Shown here: in pieces, positions 1-9,530 of the stretch
Layout of the letters: the number at the start of each line of letters is the position of its first letter
How positions within the stretch are numbered: position 1 is the first letter of the stretch
Assembly: GCF_000442255.1 (NCBI RefSeq)
Contig: NZ_KE557274.1
Span: forward strand, 66,467-130,466
Source: Salipiger mucosus DSM 16094
Lineage (GTDB): Bacteria > Pseudomonadota > Alphaproteobacteria > Rhodobacterales > Rhodobacteraceae
Length of the DNA: 64,000 nucleotides
Direction: 5' to 3'
Made by a program: the position numbers and the translations under genes
The notes under the pieces: model-generated
Told to the model about the DNA's origin: nothing
What the model saw: the letters and a program-made list of their open reading frames with translations, nothing else
The model's database searches: none

Positions 1-388
1 GAACATGACGCGGTCAGCAAAGGGATCCGTCGAAAATCCTGGCAAGAACGTCAGGCAGAAGGCGGGAAACAATCGGGAGGCGCTGGATACCGCGCCTGCC
101 GATCTTCTGAAAATGATCCGTTACAAAGTGGAAGAGACTGGTGCGGATTACATCGAGATACCAACGCGCCAGGTAAAACCATCGCAACGATGTCCCGTTG
201 CATGGACCTGTGAGAAAAAGGGGCTGGGCGACCGGAAACACCGGCTCCCGGACGGGCGTGTCATCGGTCGCGATCACGCGTCCGGAGCCACGCAGCTGCG
301 TTGGATGCTAGCAAAATCGGGACAGTCAATCCCGTGGGTCGGGTGCAGGCCTCTGGATTCTCCAGGAAACTATCACCCAGAGCCGTAG
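1..388 (+). CDS. tnpB: TnpB-family RNA-guided nuclease, C-terminal fragment (partial at window edge)
   Basis: The reading frame is open from the window edge and shows the C-terminal part of an IS200/IS605 OrfB (TnpB) protein: the stretch SAKGSVENPGKNVRQKAG, then EIPTRQVKPSQRC, then the last RuvC aspartate in IGRDHASG. In active family members two CxxC pairs form a zinc ribbon between the last two motifs. Here the first pair is stretched to CPVAWTC and the second is replaced by HRLPDGR, so the ribbon has been lost and the protein is probably inactive. The N-terminal RuvC parts lie outside the window. It lies directly upstream of an interrupted host gene (remnant at 411-674), so it marks the right end of an inserted element. 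No TnpA is visible. Confidence 0.7.
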   Translation, partial: NMTRSAKGSVENPGKNVRQKAGNNREALDTAPADLLKMIRYKVEETGADYIEIPTRQVKPSQRCPVAWTCEKKGLGDRKHRLPDGRVIGRDHASGATQLRWMLAKSGQSIPWVGCRPLDSPGNYHPEP

Positions 389-412
389 GCTCGGGTGGAG
401 TAGTTCATGTAA
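280..412 (+). mobile_element. Right end of the TnpB element, possible reRNA scaffold
   Basis: In TnpB elements the guide RNA (reRNA) overlaps the 3' end of tnpB and runs to the right end of the element, with the guide read from flanking DNA. Here the 3' end of the frame passes through short inverted repeats (AGCCGTAGGCT at 381-391) and stops near 412, where a different, recognisable protein frame starts. The exact end and the RNA are inferred from position, not proven. Confidence 0.35.
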
Positions 413-674
413 GAACCGTCACATCCTCGGCTTACCCAGTCTGGGGAAATACTGGCATCCGACATTTCAGTTCGACGATGCGGGCCAGCCCTATCGAATG
501 ATGGAACGTATCCTGAATTCGCTCCCGGATGACCTGACACCCTGGCAGATCGCCTTCTGGATGGTCAGTCCGAAGCCTGAAATCGGTGGAGGCAGACCGA
601 TGGATGCCCTCGCCAGTGAGGATGACCGCGTGCTTCTGTCTGCCGAGCGGGCCGGACGCTTGCCAATGGGCTGA
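411..674 (+). pseudogene. 3' remnant of an Xre/MbcA/ParS-type antitoxin-like gene interrupted by the TnpB element
   Basis: From about 420 to the TGA at 672-674 one frame reads a compact domain with HILGLPS, then HPTFQFDDAGQP, then PWQIAFWMVSPKPE and DDRVLLSAERAG. This is the pattern of the toxin-binding (DUF2384/MbcA/ParS-like) half of Xre-type antitoxins, which normally carry an N-terminal helix-turn-helix. No start codon or N-terminal half is present: the frame begins where the TnpB element ends. I infer a gene cut by insertion. The family call rests on the WQ-AFW pattern and could be wrong in detail. Confidence 0.5.
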
Positions 675-754
675 GACGGACGGCCACTGAAGATGGGCCT
701 CTCGGACCCACCACCAGTCGACCTGAACGCGACCGACGCGATGCGTGAAAAGCT

Positions 755-785
755 GCCGGGCCGCCCAGTATCTGAGCGGCCCGGC
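755..785 (-). terminator. Terminator hairpin downstream of the exported protein gene
   Basis: GCCGGGCCGC and GCGGCCCGGC form a perfect 10-bp stem with an 11-nt loop. On the minus strand the stem is followed by AGCTTTT. It lies 28 bp beyond the stop of the 813-1517 gene. Confidence 0.7.
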
Positions 786-812
786 GTTTCGTGCTTGTTT
801 CAGAAAGCACGG

Positions 813-1517
813 TCACCCGTGCCCGAGCACCACCGCCTCGCGCACGTCCTCGGCGGCCTCTGCAAGGGCCTCGGCATCCTCACCCGTCACCGGTGTGCCC
901 AGGATCGTGGTCACGGCGATCACCGTGTCGGCGCTGATCGGCAACTCCTTGTCGGAGGCGACCCCGAGGAAGACGGCGAGCAGTGTATCGTTGTCCGTCG
1001 TCACCCCGTAGTTTTCGGCCAGTACCGAGGAGCCGTCGAGCGCGTCCTGCATCAGCGCGAGGTTCTGCAGGGGCGAGTCGATGAGGGAGATGGTATCCCA
1101 CTCGTTCGCAAGGTCGTCGAGGATCTCGGACAGGCTCTGGTTATAGAAGTCCAGCATGTCGGAGGACAGGGTCACCAAGGCCTCGTCGTAGGCCATCTCG
1201 ATCACCCGGTCCGGCGACCGCGCCACGCTGAGGCGTCCGAGCTCGACCTCCGGGATGCCCTCGTCCGACCAGACGGGTTGGCCGCCCGTGCTACCGCCAC
1301 CACCGGCATCTGCCTGCGGTCCACGACCATCGATATCGCCCTGAGGTCCACCCGAGCCACCGGCATTGACGTTGCCGCCAGCATTTTCTCCGGCTGCCTG
1401 GGCAGGCGCCACGAAGACATCACCCCCTCCGGCGAGGCCAACCATGCCCACCGCCAAGGCCAATGCCGAGGCGCTCAGGGCCAACTTGAACGTTGTATTT
1501 CTGAAAGTTGTACGCAT
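813..1517 (-). CDS. Exported protein of unknown function with a Gly-rich linker
   Basis: A 234-aa protein. The ATG at 1517 was chosen because it opens a clear Sec signal (MRTTFRN, then a long Ala/Leu/Val core ending in PAQAAG). Residues about 38-75 are Gly/Gln/Ser-rich and look like a flexible linker. The rest is acidic and helical, with no cysteine. I do not recognise a family. It is transcribed alone, away from the LysR gene, and ends at a strong hairpin. Confidence 0.7.
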   Translation of the reverse strand: MRTTFRNTTFKLALSASALALAVGMVGLAGGGDVFVAPAQAAGENAGGNVNAGGSGGPQGDIDGRGPQADAGGGGSTGGQPVWSDEGIPEVELGRLSVARSPDRVIEMAYDEALVTLSSDMLDFYNQSLSEILDDLANEWDTISLIDSPLQNLALMQDALDGSSVLAENYGVTTDNDTLLAVFLGVASDKELPISADTVIAVTTILGTPVTGEDAEALAEAAEDVREAVVLGHG

Positions 1518-1637
1518 GACTGTCAGCCCTCCTATGCTGATGTCCGCGATTTTATCGTCTTGCATTCAGAAATTCACTGATCTGCATCAATGATGACCTT
1601 TCCGCCGTACCTGCTCAGGTCGGCTTGGATGCGAGAA

Positions 1638-2549
1638 CTATTCCGCTGCCCGCGCATGAGGCTCCGGTAGGATGCCCTCCGCGTCGGCTTCCTGCCGGAG
1701 CCATTCGCGGAAGGCCGAGATCCGCGGGTCGTTCGCTCGCGTCTCCTGGCAGGCGACCGAGTAGATTGAGATCGGAAGGAGCTCGATGTCGAAAAGACGC
1801 TCGAGGCGCCCCGACGCAATCGTCCCACGTGCCACGGCGTCATAGGCCAACGATACCCCCTGCTGCTGTTCCACCATCGTGGTCGACAGTTCGCAATTCG
1901 GGAAGGTCGGCCCCGGCGGCAGGTCCGCGTCGATCAGGCCAGCCTCGGCGAACCACTCGGACCAGGCGTCGTCTGTCTCGTCATAGATGAGCGTGAGACG
2001 CAGCAGGTCTTCCGGACGTCTCACATCTTCGCGCGTCCTGAGCGCCGGAGAGATCACCGGATACCTCGCCGAGGCCATCAATGGTTCGACGATAAGGCCG
2101 GGAGACGGCCGGTCCGACCACTGGATCACCACATCCGCGTCGTTCGTCGCGAAATCCAGCGAGGGCGCCCCGTTCGAGACCCGCAATCGAATGTCCCGGG
2201 CGAAATCCAGGCGCGAAAGGCGCGGCACCAGCCAGCGCGCAGCGAAGCCCGGCGTCGACAACACGCGCAGAACGCGGGGCCCTTCACGCACGGCCTCCGT
2301 CTGGTCCTGGATGCTATCGAGAAGATTGGTCAGCTTGCCGGCGTAGGTTTCCCCCGTCAGCGTGAGCGCAAGCCGGTTTCCGGAGCGTTCAAAGAGCTGC
2401 GTATCAAGAAAGCTCTCCAATGCGCGGATCTGGTGACTGACGGCAGAGGGCGTCAGGCAAAGCTCGTCGGCCGCGGCCTTAATCGACATGCGCCGCGCTG
2501 TCGCCTCGAAGGCGCGAACCGCGGCGAAGGGAGGAAGCTTGCGTCCCAT
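1638..2549 (-). CDS. LysR-family transcriptional regulator (GcvA-like)
   Basis: A 303-aa protein of usual LysR length. The N-terminal winged helix reads PPFAAVRAFEATARRMSIKA, AADELCLTPSAVSHQIRALE, LFERSGNRL, which is the GcvA/AmpR-type signature. It is followed by a periplasmic-binding-like effector domain. Its ligand cannot be read from sequence. It is divergent from the 2665 gene with a 115-bp gap, the usual place for a LysR-controlled promoter, so that gene is a candidate target. Confidence 0.9.
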   Translation of the reverse strand: MGRKLPPFAAVRAFEATARRMSIKAAADELCLTPSAVSHQIRALESFLDTQLFERSGNRLALTLTGETYAGKLTNLLDSIQDQTEAVREGPRVLRVLSTPGFAARWLVPRLSRLDFARDIRLRVSNGAPSLDFATNDADVVIQWSDRPSPGLIVEPLMASARYPVISPALRTREDVRRPEDLLRLTLIYDETDDAWSEWFAEAGLIDADLPPGPTFPNCELSTTMVEQQQGVSLAYDAVARGTIASGRLERLFDIELLPISIYSVACQETRANDPRISAFREWLRQEADAEGILPEPHARAAE

Positions 2550-2664
2550 TTGGTCTCCCCCTGAATTGAGCTCTCGCGAGCCTGAAAAATGATCGTTCGG
2601 TGCAAATGCGGGATCACCGTAACATCCTTTCGTCAGATCACGAAATCAGTTCTCGGAGGGCCCC

Positions 2665-3204
2665 ATGTCCCGCATCCTCATCGCCGTGGCGCTCGCCACG
2701 GCCCTGGTCACCCTTTGCCCGACGCAGTCCCGAGCCGAGATCAAGATACACCTGGACCCCGCGCCACAGTGGCGCCAAGCCGAGGACCTCGACGCCCTGG
2801 TCGAGATCCTTGAAAGCTGGCTAGATGCGGAAAGTTCTTGGGAAAGGCGCGAAGAGAAACCAAAGATCCGCCTGTCGAGTTCGGCGGAGGCCTCCGCCCG
2901 GCTGGGCGCGACGGCGAGCTTTCAGCGCGGTCGGCTTCGTGGCCTTTACGATCCGGACGGATCCGTGATTGTGCTTGTCAGACCCTGGAACCCAAGTCGG
3001 GCCGAGGACGTGAGCGTCCTGCTTCACGAGCTGGTCCACCACCGCCAGGCGCCGCTACACTGGTATTGTCCCGCCGCGCAGGAATTGTCCGCCTATCGCC
3101 TGCAGGACGCCTGGCTGAATGAGCGTGGTCTCCGCGCCGACGTCAACTGGGTTGCCGTGGTTCTCGATGCCGGCTGCACCCCGCGCGACATCCATCCGGG
3201 TTAG
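2665..3204 (+). CDS. Exported DUF6647-like protein with a HExxH motif
   Basis: A 179-aa protein. The N-terminus (MSRILIAVALATALVTL, cleavage after SRA) is a Sec signal. The mature part holds LLHELVHHRQ near residue 120, which matches the zinc-protease HExxH pattern, followed by two cysteines (WYCPAAQ and AGCTPRD) that could form a disulfide. The AGGG-like site before the ATG supports this start. Proteins of this type are annotated only as a conserved exported family. Protease activity is inferred from the motif alone. Confidence 0.75.
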   Translation: MSRILIAVALATALVTLCPTQSRAEIKIHLDPAPQWRQAEDLDALVEILESWLDAESSWERREEKPKIRLSSSAEASARLGATASFQRGRLRGLYDPDGSVIVLVRPWNPSRAEDVSVLLHELVHHRQAPLHWYCPAAQELSAYRLQDAWLNERGLRADVNWVAVVLDAGCTPRDIHPG

Positions 3205-3339
3205 CATGAAGGCATTCCGAGCAGCATTGTGGAGTGCCTTGATACCCAGAGTGGAATCTTGAACTGACACATCCAGCTTGCAATGGTATCCTCCTTTTAG
3301 AAAATGATTTGAATTTTTTTGATCAAATGGAGATTATCA

Positions 3340-3675
3340 ATGCGTTACATATCGTTGTCTTGTGCCGCAATCGTAAGCGTCCTGGCCATGCCGGCATTCG
3401 CGTTCGAATGCCCGGAGCACCTAGCTGAAGCTCGTGCAATGATCGAAAAGGTGTCCGGCGACATGGAAGGCATGTCGGGCATGATGGCCTCCGAAGACAT
3501 GGCACGCGTTCAAGCGCTGGTCGATGACGCAAGGATGCTGCTCGCAGGTGGCGAGCATGACCACGAAATGTCCCGTAGCCCCTTTGATCATGCGAGGGCA
3601 ATAGCGAAGGCCGGTGCGGCACTTGGCCATGCGCGCGCCGCCGATGCACTGCACTTTTCATACATGGAGCAATAG
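3340..3675 (+). CDS. Small exported Met/His-rich protein of the copper module
   Basis: A 111-aa protein starting at the ATG preceded by TGGAG. A signal peptide ends at FAFECP. The mature protein is rich in Met and His (MEGMSGMMASEDM, GGEHDHEM, HFSYMEQ), as in periplasmic copper carriers, and is followed 62 bp later by a multicopper oxidase gene. Metal binding is inferred from composition and context. It shares the exit sequence AFECP and helical layout with the 79-aa protein at 39119-39358. Confidence 0.7.
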   Translation: MRYISLSCAAIVSVLAMPAFAFECPEHLAEARAMIEKVSGDMEGMSGMMASEDMARVQALVDDARMLLAGGEHDHEMSRSPFDHARAIAKAGAALGHARAADALHFSYMEQ

Positions 3676-3737
3676 ACGCAGACGCACTGAATTGATCGCG
3701 GCAGGGATTGCCCGCCGGATATCTGAAAGGTGAGCTC

Positions 3738-5731
3738 ATGAGCTTTTTCCTATCCGCGTTCCGCCGAGGCATTCAGGTCGCGATATTGGCATCTGCCGGT
3801 TTTCCCGCCGTCGCACAGGACCTTCAATCCATCCCGGGGCTGGCGCAGGACACGGTCACCTACGGTGCCGATCTTGACGGCGACGGTGACCCCGACGAGA
3901 TCGAGATGCGCCTCGAGATCATCGAGGTTGTCGAAGAAGTCTCTCCCGGCGAGGTTCTCGCTTTCTGGGTCTTCTCGCCCGCCGGCGCGGGCATGACGCC
4001 CGTCGCACGACTCCCAAGCCCGACCATTCGCGTCGAGCAGGGCGATCATGTACGGATCGTTCTCGAGAATACGCACTATTTTCCCCACACGATCCATTTC
4101 CACGGCACGGTCCATCCGAACGCCATGGATGGCGTGCCCGAGATCACTCAGCCGCCCGTCTTGCCGGGTGAAAGCTTCGTCTACGAGTTCGTTGCGCAGA
4201 ACCCGGGCACTCATTTCTACCACTGTCATGTGCAGGCCGACGTCCACGTCCGGATGGGACTTTCCGGCATGTTCATCATCGAACCGAACCGGCCGGACAA
4301 TACTGTCCAACCGCTCGTCATTGGCGCGGGAGAAATTTCGGACCTCTCGGCAGCTGTGTCTGCAGACTATGCGACCGAGCATTCGCTCGTCTATTCGGAC
4401 GTGGATAGCAACCTTCACCGGCTTCCGCTTCAGGTTGCCGATCCGCGCGAACTCGAGTGGCGGATGCACCGCGACTATGACAGCACCGCTGCACGTCCGG
4501 ACGTGTTTCTTCTGAACGGGCGCGCCTTCCCCTTCACATTGCTCGACACGCCGATCAACGTCACCGAGGACGGCAACGCGCTCTTCCGTGTGCTCAATGC
4601 CGGCGAGCGGATGATCAACCTTCACACGCACGGTCACCATCCCGTTCTCAAAGCCCGGGACGGCATGGCAGTGGCCAGTGACCCAGAGATTAGCCGGGAC
4701 ACATATTCGGTTGGCGCCGCACAGAGGCTGGACCTTGAGCTGCGGACCACTGCGGACCCGATATACTCGTCAGGTCCGGGCGTCTGGCTCATGCACGATC
4801 ACACCGAAAGGACTGTCTCGAACCGCGGGATCAACCCCGGCGGGGACATAACGACAATCGTCTACGACGGGTATCGAGACGAGGCGACTGGACTGCCCGA
4901 TGTGCCAGGCAGCCTGAGCAAGTTCTTCGATCCGGCATATTACCGGGGAGACGTGCCAGTCTTCCCCCCGAGATATTCGGTGCCACTGCCGAAACCTATC
5001 TTGATGGATGGTCTGACGGCGTCGACAGGGGCCTGCAGTATGCCCGGCGTCCGCGGCGCGATGAAATCGAACAAGTTCCGGATATCCTGGCCTCGCACCG
5101 TGTCGTCGCCGAAAGCTGCGAGGGCACGCCGAACGCCACCCGGCGTGTCCTGATCCGAGGCGGAACGGAGCACGCCGACGAGGGCGAGGTCTTCGGGTTC
5201 CATCCCCGGGAAATCGCGGTTGGCCGATGCGAGGAAGTGGAGCTCGTCTTCGCCAATTCGGACGATGTGCGTCACGCCCTGATGATACCCGGGCTCAATC
5301 CGATGGTCAGCGTCGAGTTCACCGGTCCAGGCTTGCAACGGACCACGTTCCTGACCCCGGATGAGGACATCACCTTGGAGTTTCATTGCCATGTCGAGAC
5401 GCACGAAAAGATGGGCATGGTAGGCCGGATCATCGTCGGCGGCGGTAGCCCCGAGGCACATGGGCCCGAACATGACGAAACAGCACCACACGGGCCTGCA
5501 CCGTCAGAACTCTTCGAGGGTGTCGGCACGCTTGTATCAGTGGATGCCCGACGCGGCCGTGTGGTGATCGATCACGAAGAGATTGAGGGGTTCATGGGTG
5601 CCATGACGATGAGCTTTTCAGTCGAACCGCGTGAGCAAATCATAGATTTGTCACCGGGCGCAAAAGTCCGGTTTGCCATCGATCCAGATGCGCGCGCCAT
5701 CGTCAGCATCGCTGAGGATAGTGCGGAGTAG
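3738..5731 (+). pseudogene. Multicopper oxidase fused to a CusF-like copper-binding domain, frameshifted
   Basis: The first frame (3738-5153) has a signal peptide and cupredoxin domains with the copper ligand motifs HTIHFHG, HFYHCHVQ, NLHTHGHHP and WLMHDH. After codon about 409 the family sequence jumps to the -1 frame and continues to 5731. That part gives a last cupredoxin region with EFHCHVETHEKMG (the fourth copper motif, HCH...H...M) and a C-terminal CusF-like domain (DHEEIEGFMGAMTMSF). The switch falls at a run of six C (4964-4969): one more C would restore a single protein of about 664 aa. So this is a one-base deletion in a homopolymer, or an assembly error. Function would be periplasmic copper (or phenolic) oxidation and copper detoxification. 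Confidence 0.8.
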
Positions 5732-5922
5732 CATGGCTGGAAAACCTGCCAACTTCGCACCTTTCTTGAGATCCGTGCCGGCAAACGACTGGGCCTCTTT
5801 TTCTTTTGCGCCCGCGGCCGATCCAGCGACTTTCGTCGCTGGATGCCGTGCCACTGGATCATCGCTTGCACGGCTCAAGGTGCCATACGGCGATGTCCGA
5901 CGGCCTCTCTATAGAACAGTCG

Positions 5923-6327
5923 TCACTCGACTCGGGTCATGAGCGGCACACCTTCCTGGCTCACCTGAATGAGCAGGATCGTTACCGGCTCCGAGTCGCT
6001 TTCGTTCATTGCGACCATGGGCGTGTCCATCGGTTCTTCGGTCAACTCGCCGCCCGAGACCATCTTTGGCTCCGATCCATCTGTCTCGACCTGCAGATTG
6101 CCGTCGAGAACGTACACGAAGACTTGGCCCCCATGGGTGTGCCGCGCGCCGGACCACCCGCCCGGGAAGGTCACCCGCTGGATCGCGATCTCTTTTCCGT
6201 CGCCGAGAGCTGCTCGTGCGAGTTCTTCGCGTTCACCAGGCGCATATTCCGCGCCCTGCTCCTGCGCAACCGCCAGAGTCGTTGTCAAAAATCCGGCGAC
6301 AGCTCCGATAAAAATGCTTTTCATCAT
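5923..6327 (-). CDS. Exported cupin-domain protein
   Basis: A 134-aa protein. The start is at the first of two adjacent ATG codons behind GGGAGGAAC. The signal peptide ends at LAVAQEQ. The cupin metal-site pattern is HTHGGQVFVYVLDG in motif 1, with PMVAMNESDSEP in the place of motif 2. It is convergent with the copper oxidase gene, so it may share that module's periplasmic location. Substrate unknown. Confidence 0.75.
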   Translation of the reverse strand: MMKSIFIGAVAGFLTTTLAVAQEQGAEYAPGEREELARAALGDGKEIAIQRVTFPGGWSGARHTHGGQVFVYVLDGNLQVETDGSEPKMVSGGELTEEPMDTPMVAMNESDSEPVTILLIQVSQEGVPLMTRVE

Positions 6328-6772
6328 AGTTCCTCCCACCCGGTCCAACCGGTGCTCTCTTAATGGCAGAAATCATACCACGAATCCGCATCACACGGAT
6401 CCTGACATTTTGCATACCTTGGGTAGATGCCCTGCTTACCGATAGCGGTTACGCTCATCCCCATGGCCTTCCTGCTTCTTGGTCGCTGAGACCAGGGAGC
6501 CTCAAGATCGACTGCGATGTGCTAGTGGCGAATCGCGTGCTCGGCCTGTGCTCGTGCAGGAATCGCGGCACCCATGTGCCGTCCCAGACCCCGCGAGGCA
6601 TGGCCAAAAAGCGAGAACTCGGCAAATACATGGCCGGTAGCCCCGGAACGAGCCGACTGTAGCCAGGCGCCGGACAATACCGTGTCGGCGGCCACTCATC
6701 TCACCCATTTACGCCCGCTTTTGGACGCATTCTTTTTCCAATTTAGTCTCAATTCAAGCATTGGAGATTGTC
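6328..6772. other. Intergenic region without a supported gene
   Basis: It separates the divergent cupin and tadE genes and must hold both promoters. The last 60 bp are AT-rich (CATTCTTTTTCCAATTTAGT) and are the likely tadE promoter. No ORF here looks coding. Confidence 0.4.
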
Positions 6773-7168
6773 ATGTTCCTGAAGTGGTTGAACAGGTTCC
6801 GGAAGGAACAGGACGGGTCCTATACCGTCGAAGCGGTGCTCTGGGTCCCGATTTTTGCCGTGATGCTGGCTGTCATCATCGACTTTTCGATGGTCTTCAA
6901 TCGCAAGGCCGAGATCTCGCGGATCGTGCATGACACCAACCGTGCCGTGGCCCTCAAGCTGTATCCCGACGCGGCGACCGCCGAGATCGACCTGAACAAG
7001 AAGCTCGACACCGTCGCGCCCGACGCGGTGGGGTCCGTGCTGATCGGCACTTCCGAGGTCGAGACCAGTATCAGCGTGCCCGCCAGCAGCCTGGCCGCGA
7101 TGGCGTCGATGCCGATGTTCAACAAGATGAACATCACCATGTCCTATGCACACCTGCTGGAGCCTTGA
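6773..7168 (+). CDS. TadE-like pilus assembly / pseudopilin protein
   Basis: A 131-aa protein. The ATG at 6773 follows TTGGAG. Residues 10-45 (EQDGSYTVEAVLWVPIFAVM) are the TadE signature: a short charged N-terminus, then a Glu five residues before the hydrophobic pilin-like helix. The remaining part is a short periplasmic domain. It overlaps the next gene by a few bases and forms a pair with it. TadE proteins are pseudopilins of Flp/Tad pilus machines. No tad ATPase or secretin is in the window. Confidence 0.8.
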   Translation: MFLKWLNRFRKEQDGSYTVEAVLWVPIFAVMLAVIIDFSMVFNRKAEISRIVHDTNRAVALKLYPDAATAEIDLNKKLDTVAPDAVGSVLIGTSEVETSISVPASSLAAMASMPMFNKMNITMSYAHLLEP

Positions 7169-7170
7169 TC

Positions 7171-8478
7171 ATGAGGAGCGCCCGCTTCTTCATCCGCAGA
7201 TTTTGCCGTGACGAAAGCGGCAACATGACCATCCTGGGTGTGTTCCTGACCCTCAGTTCGCTGACGGTCGGCAGCCTCGCTGTCGACTTCAGCCGTAAGG
7301 AAGCGTCGCACGTCGACCTTCAGGTGCTGGCCGACGCCACGGCCCATGCCGCGCTGGTGTCACGCCAGACCATGACGGCGCCCGAGGCCATCCAGGCGGC
7401 GCTGGCCTTCAGCCACAAGAACGCAACCGATGCCGCGGTCGCGATCCATGCCGGCGATCTCGAGTTCGGGCACTGGGACCCCGAGGCCCGGACCTTCACG
7501 GTCAACGCACTGTCCAAGCAGGCTGTCCGCGTGACCGCGCACCGCACGGACGCGCGGGGCAACTACGTCGAGGGGCTCCTGACGCACATGCTCGGGATCA
7601 GGGGGTTCGAGGTCGAGGCGGAGACGGTGCTGGCGGGGAACCCGACACTCTGCAGTCAAAACGGGCTGGTGGCAGAGGACTCCGTCGAGATGACCTCGGC
7701 CAACGCGTTCGGGATCAACTACTGCATCCATTCCGATCACACGATCAAGATGAGCATCGGGAACGACTTCGGTGCCGGCTCCATCGTGTCGCTGCCCGAC
7801 ACGGCCGATCTTCAGATCCCGAGCGGGGATGTCGGATCCAACCCGGGGCTGGCCGAGGCCCTGACCGAGATGCCGCCCCGGCTGAACATTAACCAGATCA
7901 TCGAGGACTTCGCCGTCGCGGTCGAGACGGGCGAGAGCGAATACATCCCGGCGGGCGTGCGGTATTCCTGGAACAATCGCACGACGGTCAACGGCCAGCT
8001 GAAGCTTTCGCCGGACATGATGATGGCGGGCGAGATGCATGTCTTCGACTGCGGTAGTGGAAACGGGACGCTCGACCTAGAAACCGGCACCTATGGCGAT
8101 CTCGTCCTATGGACCAACTGCAAGATGAAGTTCGGGCAAGGCACGGCCTTCGAGAATGCCGTCATCGTGCAGCGCAACGCCGCGTCGCAGGCGATCTCGG
8201 CGCCGAATGGTGTGCGCTTCGGCGCGGTCGACAACTGTGCGCCGAGCGGTGATGTGCTCCTCGTGACCGAGGGCGGAATGCAGGTCGCCTCCGACCTGGA
8301 AATGCACGGGGCGACGCTCGCGGCCAAGGGCCCGGTCTCCTTCGCGGCCAAGCCCGACGGCATGAACGGCGCCTCGGTGATTTCGGGCAGCGCGCTCAAG
8401 GTGACCAGCTCTGGGGCCTTCGGGTTCTGCGACGCCGAGCGTGCCTTCCCCTGGAAGGCGTTCCGCATGGTTCTATAG
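7171..8478 (+). CDS. TadG-like pilus assembly protein
   Basis: A 435-aa protein, starting 2 bp after the tadE stop. The N-terminus carries the Flp-pilus TadG_N helix (DESGNMTILGVFLTLSSLTVG, then AVDFSRKEASHVDLQVLADA). The large C-terminal part has four cysteines and a beta-rich repetitive pattern (NGTLDLETGTYGDLVLW) but no von Willebrand MIDAS that I can see. It probably acts with the TadE protein at the inner membrane. Confidence 0.75.
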   Translation: MRSARFFIRRFCRDESGNMTILGVFLTLSSLTVGSLAVDFSRKEASHVDLQVLADATAHAALVSRQTMTAPEAIQAALAFSHKNATDAAVAIHAGDLEFGHWDPEARTFTVNALSKQAVRVTAHRTDARGNYVEGLLTHMLGIRGFEVEAETVLAGNPTLCSQNGLVAEDSVEMTSANAFGINYCIHSDHTIKMSIGNDFGAGSIVSLPDTADLQIPSGDVGSNPGLAEALTEMPPRLNINQIIEDFAVAVETGESEYIPAGVRYSWNNRTTVNGQLKLSPDMMMAGEMHVFDCGSGNGTLDLETGTYGDLVLWTNCKMKFGQGTAFENAVIVQRNAASQAISAPNGVRFGAVDNCAPSGDVLLVTEGGMQVASDLEMHGATLAAKGPVSFAAKPDGMNGASVISGSALKVTSSGAFGFCDAERAFPWKAFRMVL

Positions 8479-8555
8479 GTGACCCGGGGAGTTCCGGGCG
8501 ACGAGACGGCGTCCCGCGCTCTCAAGTATCCCTGCAAGGCGGCATCCACCAGAAA

Positions 8556-9530
8556 TCACGGCCAGAGCATCCAGCCATAGGCGATGTATCCTGCGAGCAA
8601 GATGGCGCCCTCGCGCCGTCCAATGCGCAGCCCTGTCGTCGCGAAGAGCACAAGCAACAGGGTAACGGCAACCATCACCGGGGCGTCGAACCGCGCGATC
8701 TCCGAGGGGACGTTTGACGGAGCGATCAGCGCCGTGGTCCCGCCGATCCCGAGGACATTGTAGATGTTGGAGCCGACGACGTTTCCGAAGGCCACGTCTC
8801 CCTGTCTCTTCAGCGCCGCAATCACGGAGGTGACAAGTTCCGGCATCGACGTTCCGACCGCCACGATTGTCAGGCCGATGACCGTCTCCGAAACCCCGAA
8901 GCTTCGCGCGATGGCAACCGCTCCGCTGACCAGGAAGGACCCACCGGCCACGATAAGAACAAGGCCAACCAAGGCGATTAACAGCGGGATCAGGAGACCA
9001 TTCCGGACATGCGGAGGGGCGATGCCCGGGTCAGCCTCCGCCAGGGCGACGCTCTTGTCATGAATTGCGCCGCCATCCGCGGTGGATTTCTCCTGCTGGA
9101 TCACGAACCAGATGTAGCCGACCAGAAGAACGAGCATGCCGGACCCCACGGCCCGGCCCATGGGCACCACCAGCGCCAGAACCGCGAAGGAAATGGCAAC
9201 GAGGAGCATCACGACAGCATCTCTCCGCAGCGCCGACCGGGCAACGATGACCGGGCAGATCAATGCAGAGACGCCCGCGATCAAAAGAATGTTCGCGATG
9301 TTGGACCCCACGATATTCCCGAACGCGATCCCGGGAAATCCGCCCAGCCCGGCCTGAACAGATGTCACCAGCTCGGGCATCGAGGTGCCGAACCCCACCA
9401 GGGTCAGTCCGATGACCAAGGGTGAAATACCGATCCGCTCTGCGGCCTGCACGGCGCCGCGGACAAGCAGCTCTCCACCGATCACCAACAGGGCAAGCCC
9501 ACCCAAGAGCGAAAGCCAAGTTTCCATCAC
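8556..9530 (-). CDS. Calcium/sodium antiporter (CaxA/YrbG family)
   Basis: A 324-aa protein with ten hydrophobic segments in two inverted halves. Each half has the alpha-repeat GTSMPELVTSV (near residues 48 and 218) and a VGSNI(A/Y)N motif, the signature of K+-independent/dependent Na+/Ca2+ exchangers. Inner-membrane cation exchange is the family role. It is a single-gene unit. Confidence 0.9.
   Translation of the reverse strand: MMETWLSLLGGLALLVIGGELLVRGAVQAAERIGISPLVIGLTLVGFGTSMPELVTSVQAGLGGFPGIAFGNIVGSNIANILLIAGVSALICPVIVARSALRRDAVVMLLVAISFAVLALVVPMGRAVGSGMLVLLVGYIWFVIQQEKSTADGGAIHDKSVALAEADPGIAPPHVRNGLLIPLLIALVGLVLIVAGGSFLVSGAVAIARSFGVSETVIGLTIVAVGTSMPELVTSVIAALKRQGDVAFGNVVGSNIYNVLGIGGTTALIAPSNVPSEIARFDAPVMVAVTLLLVLFATTGLRIGRREGAILLAGYIAYGWMLWP

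Noticed and set aside
5733-5942. 69-aa ORF after the multicopper oxidase gene (MAGKPANFAPFL)
   Set aside because: No domain, poor Shine-Dalgarno, and it runs into the end of the cupin gene on the other strand.
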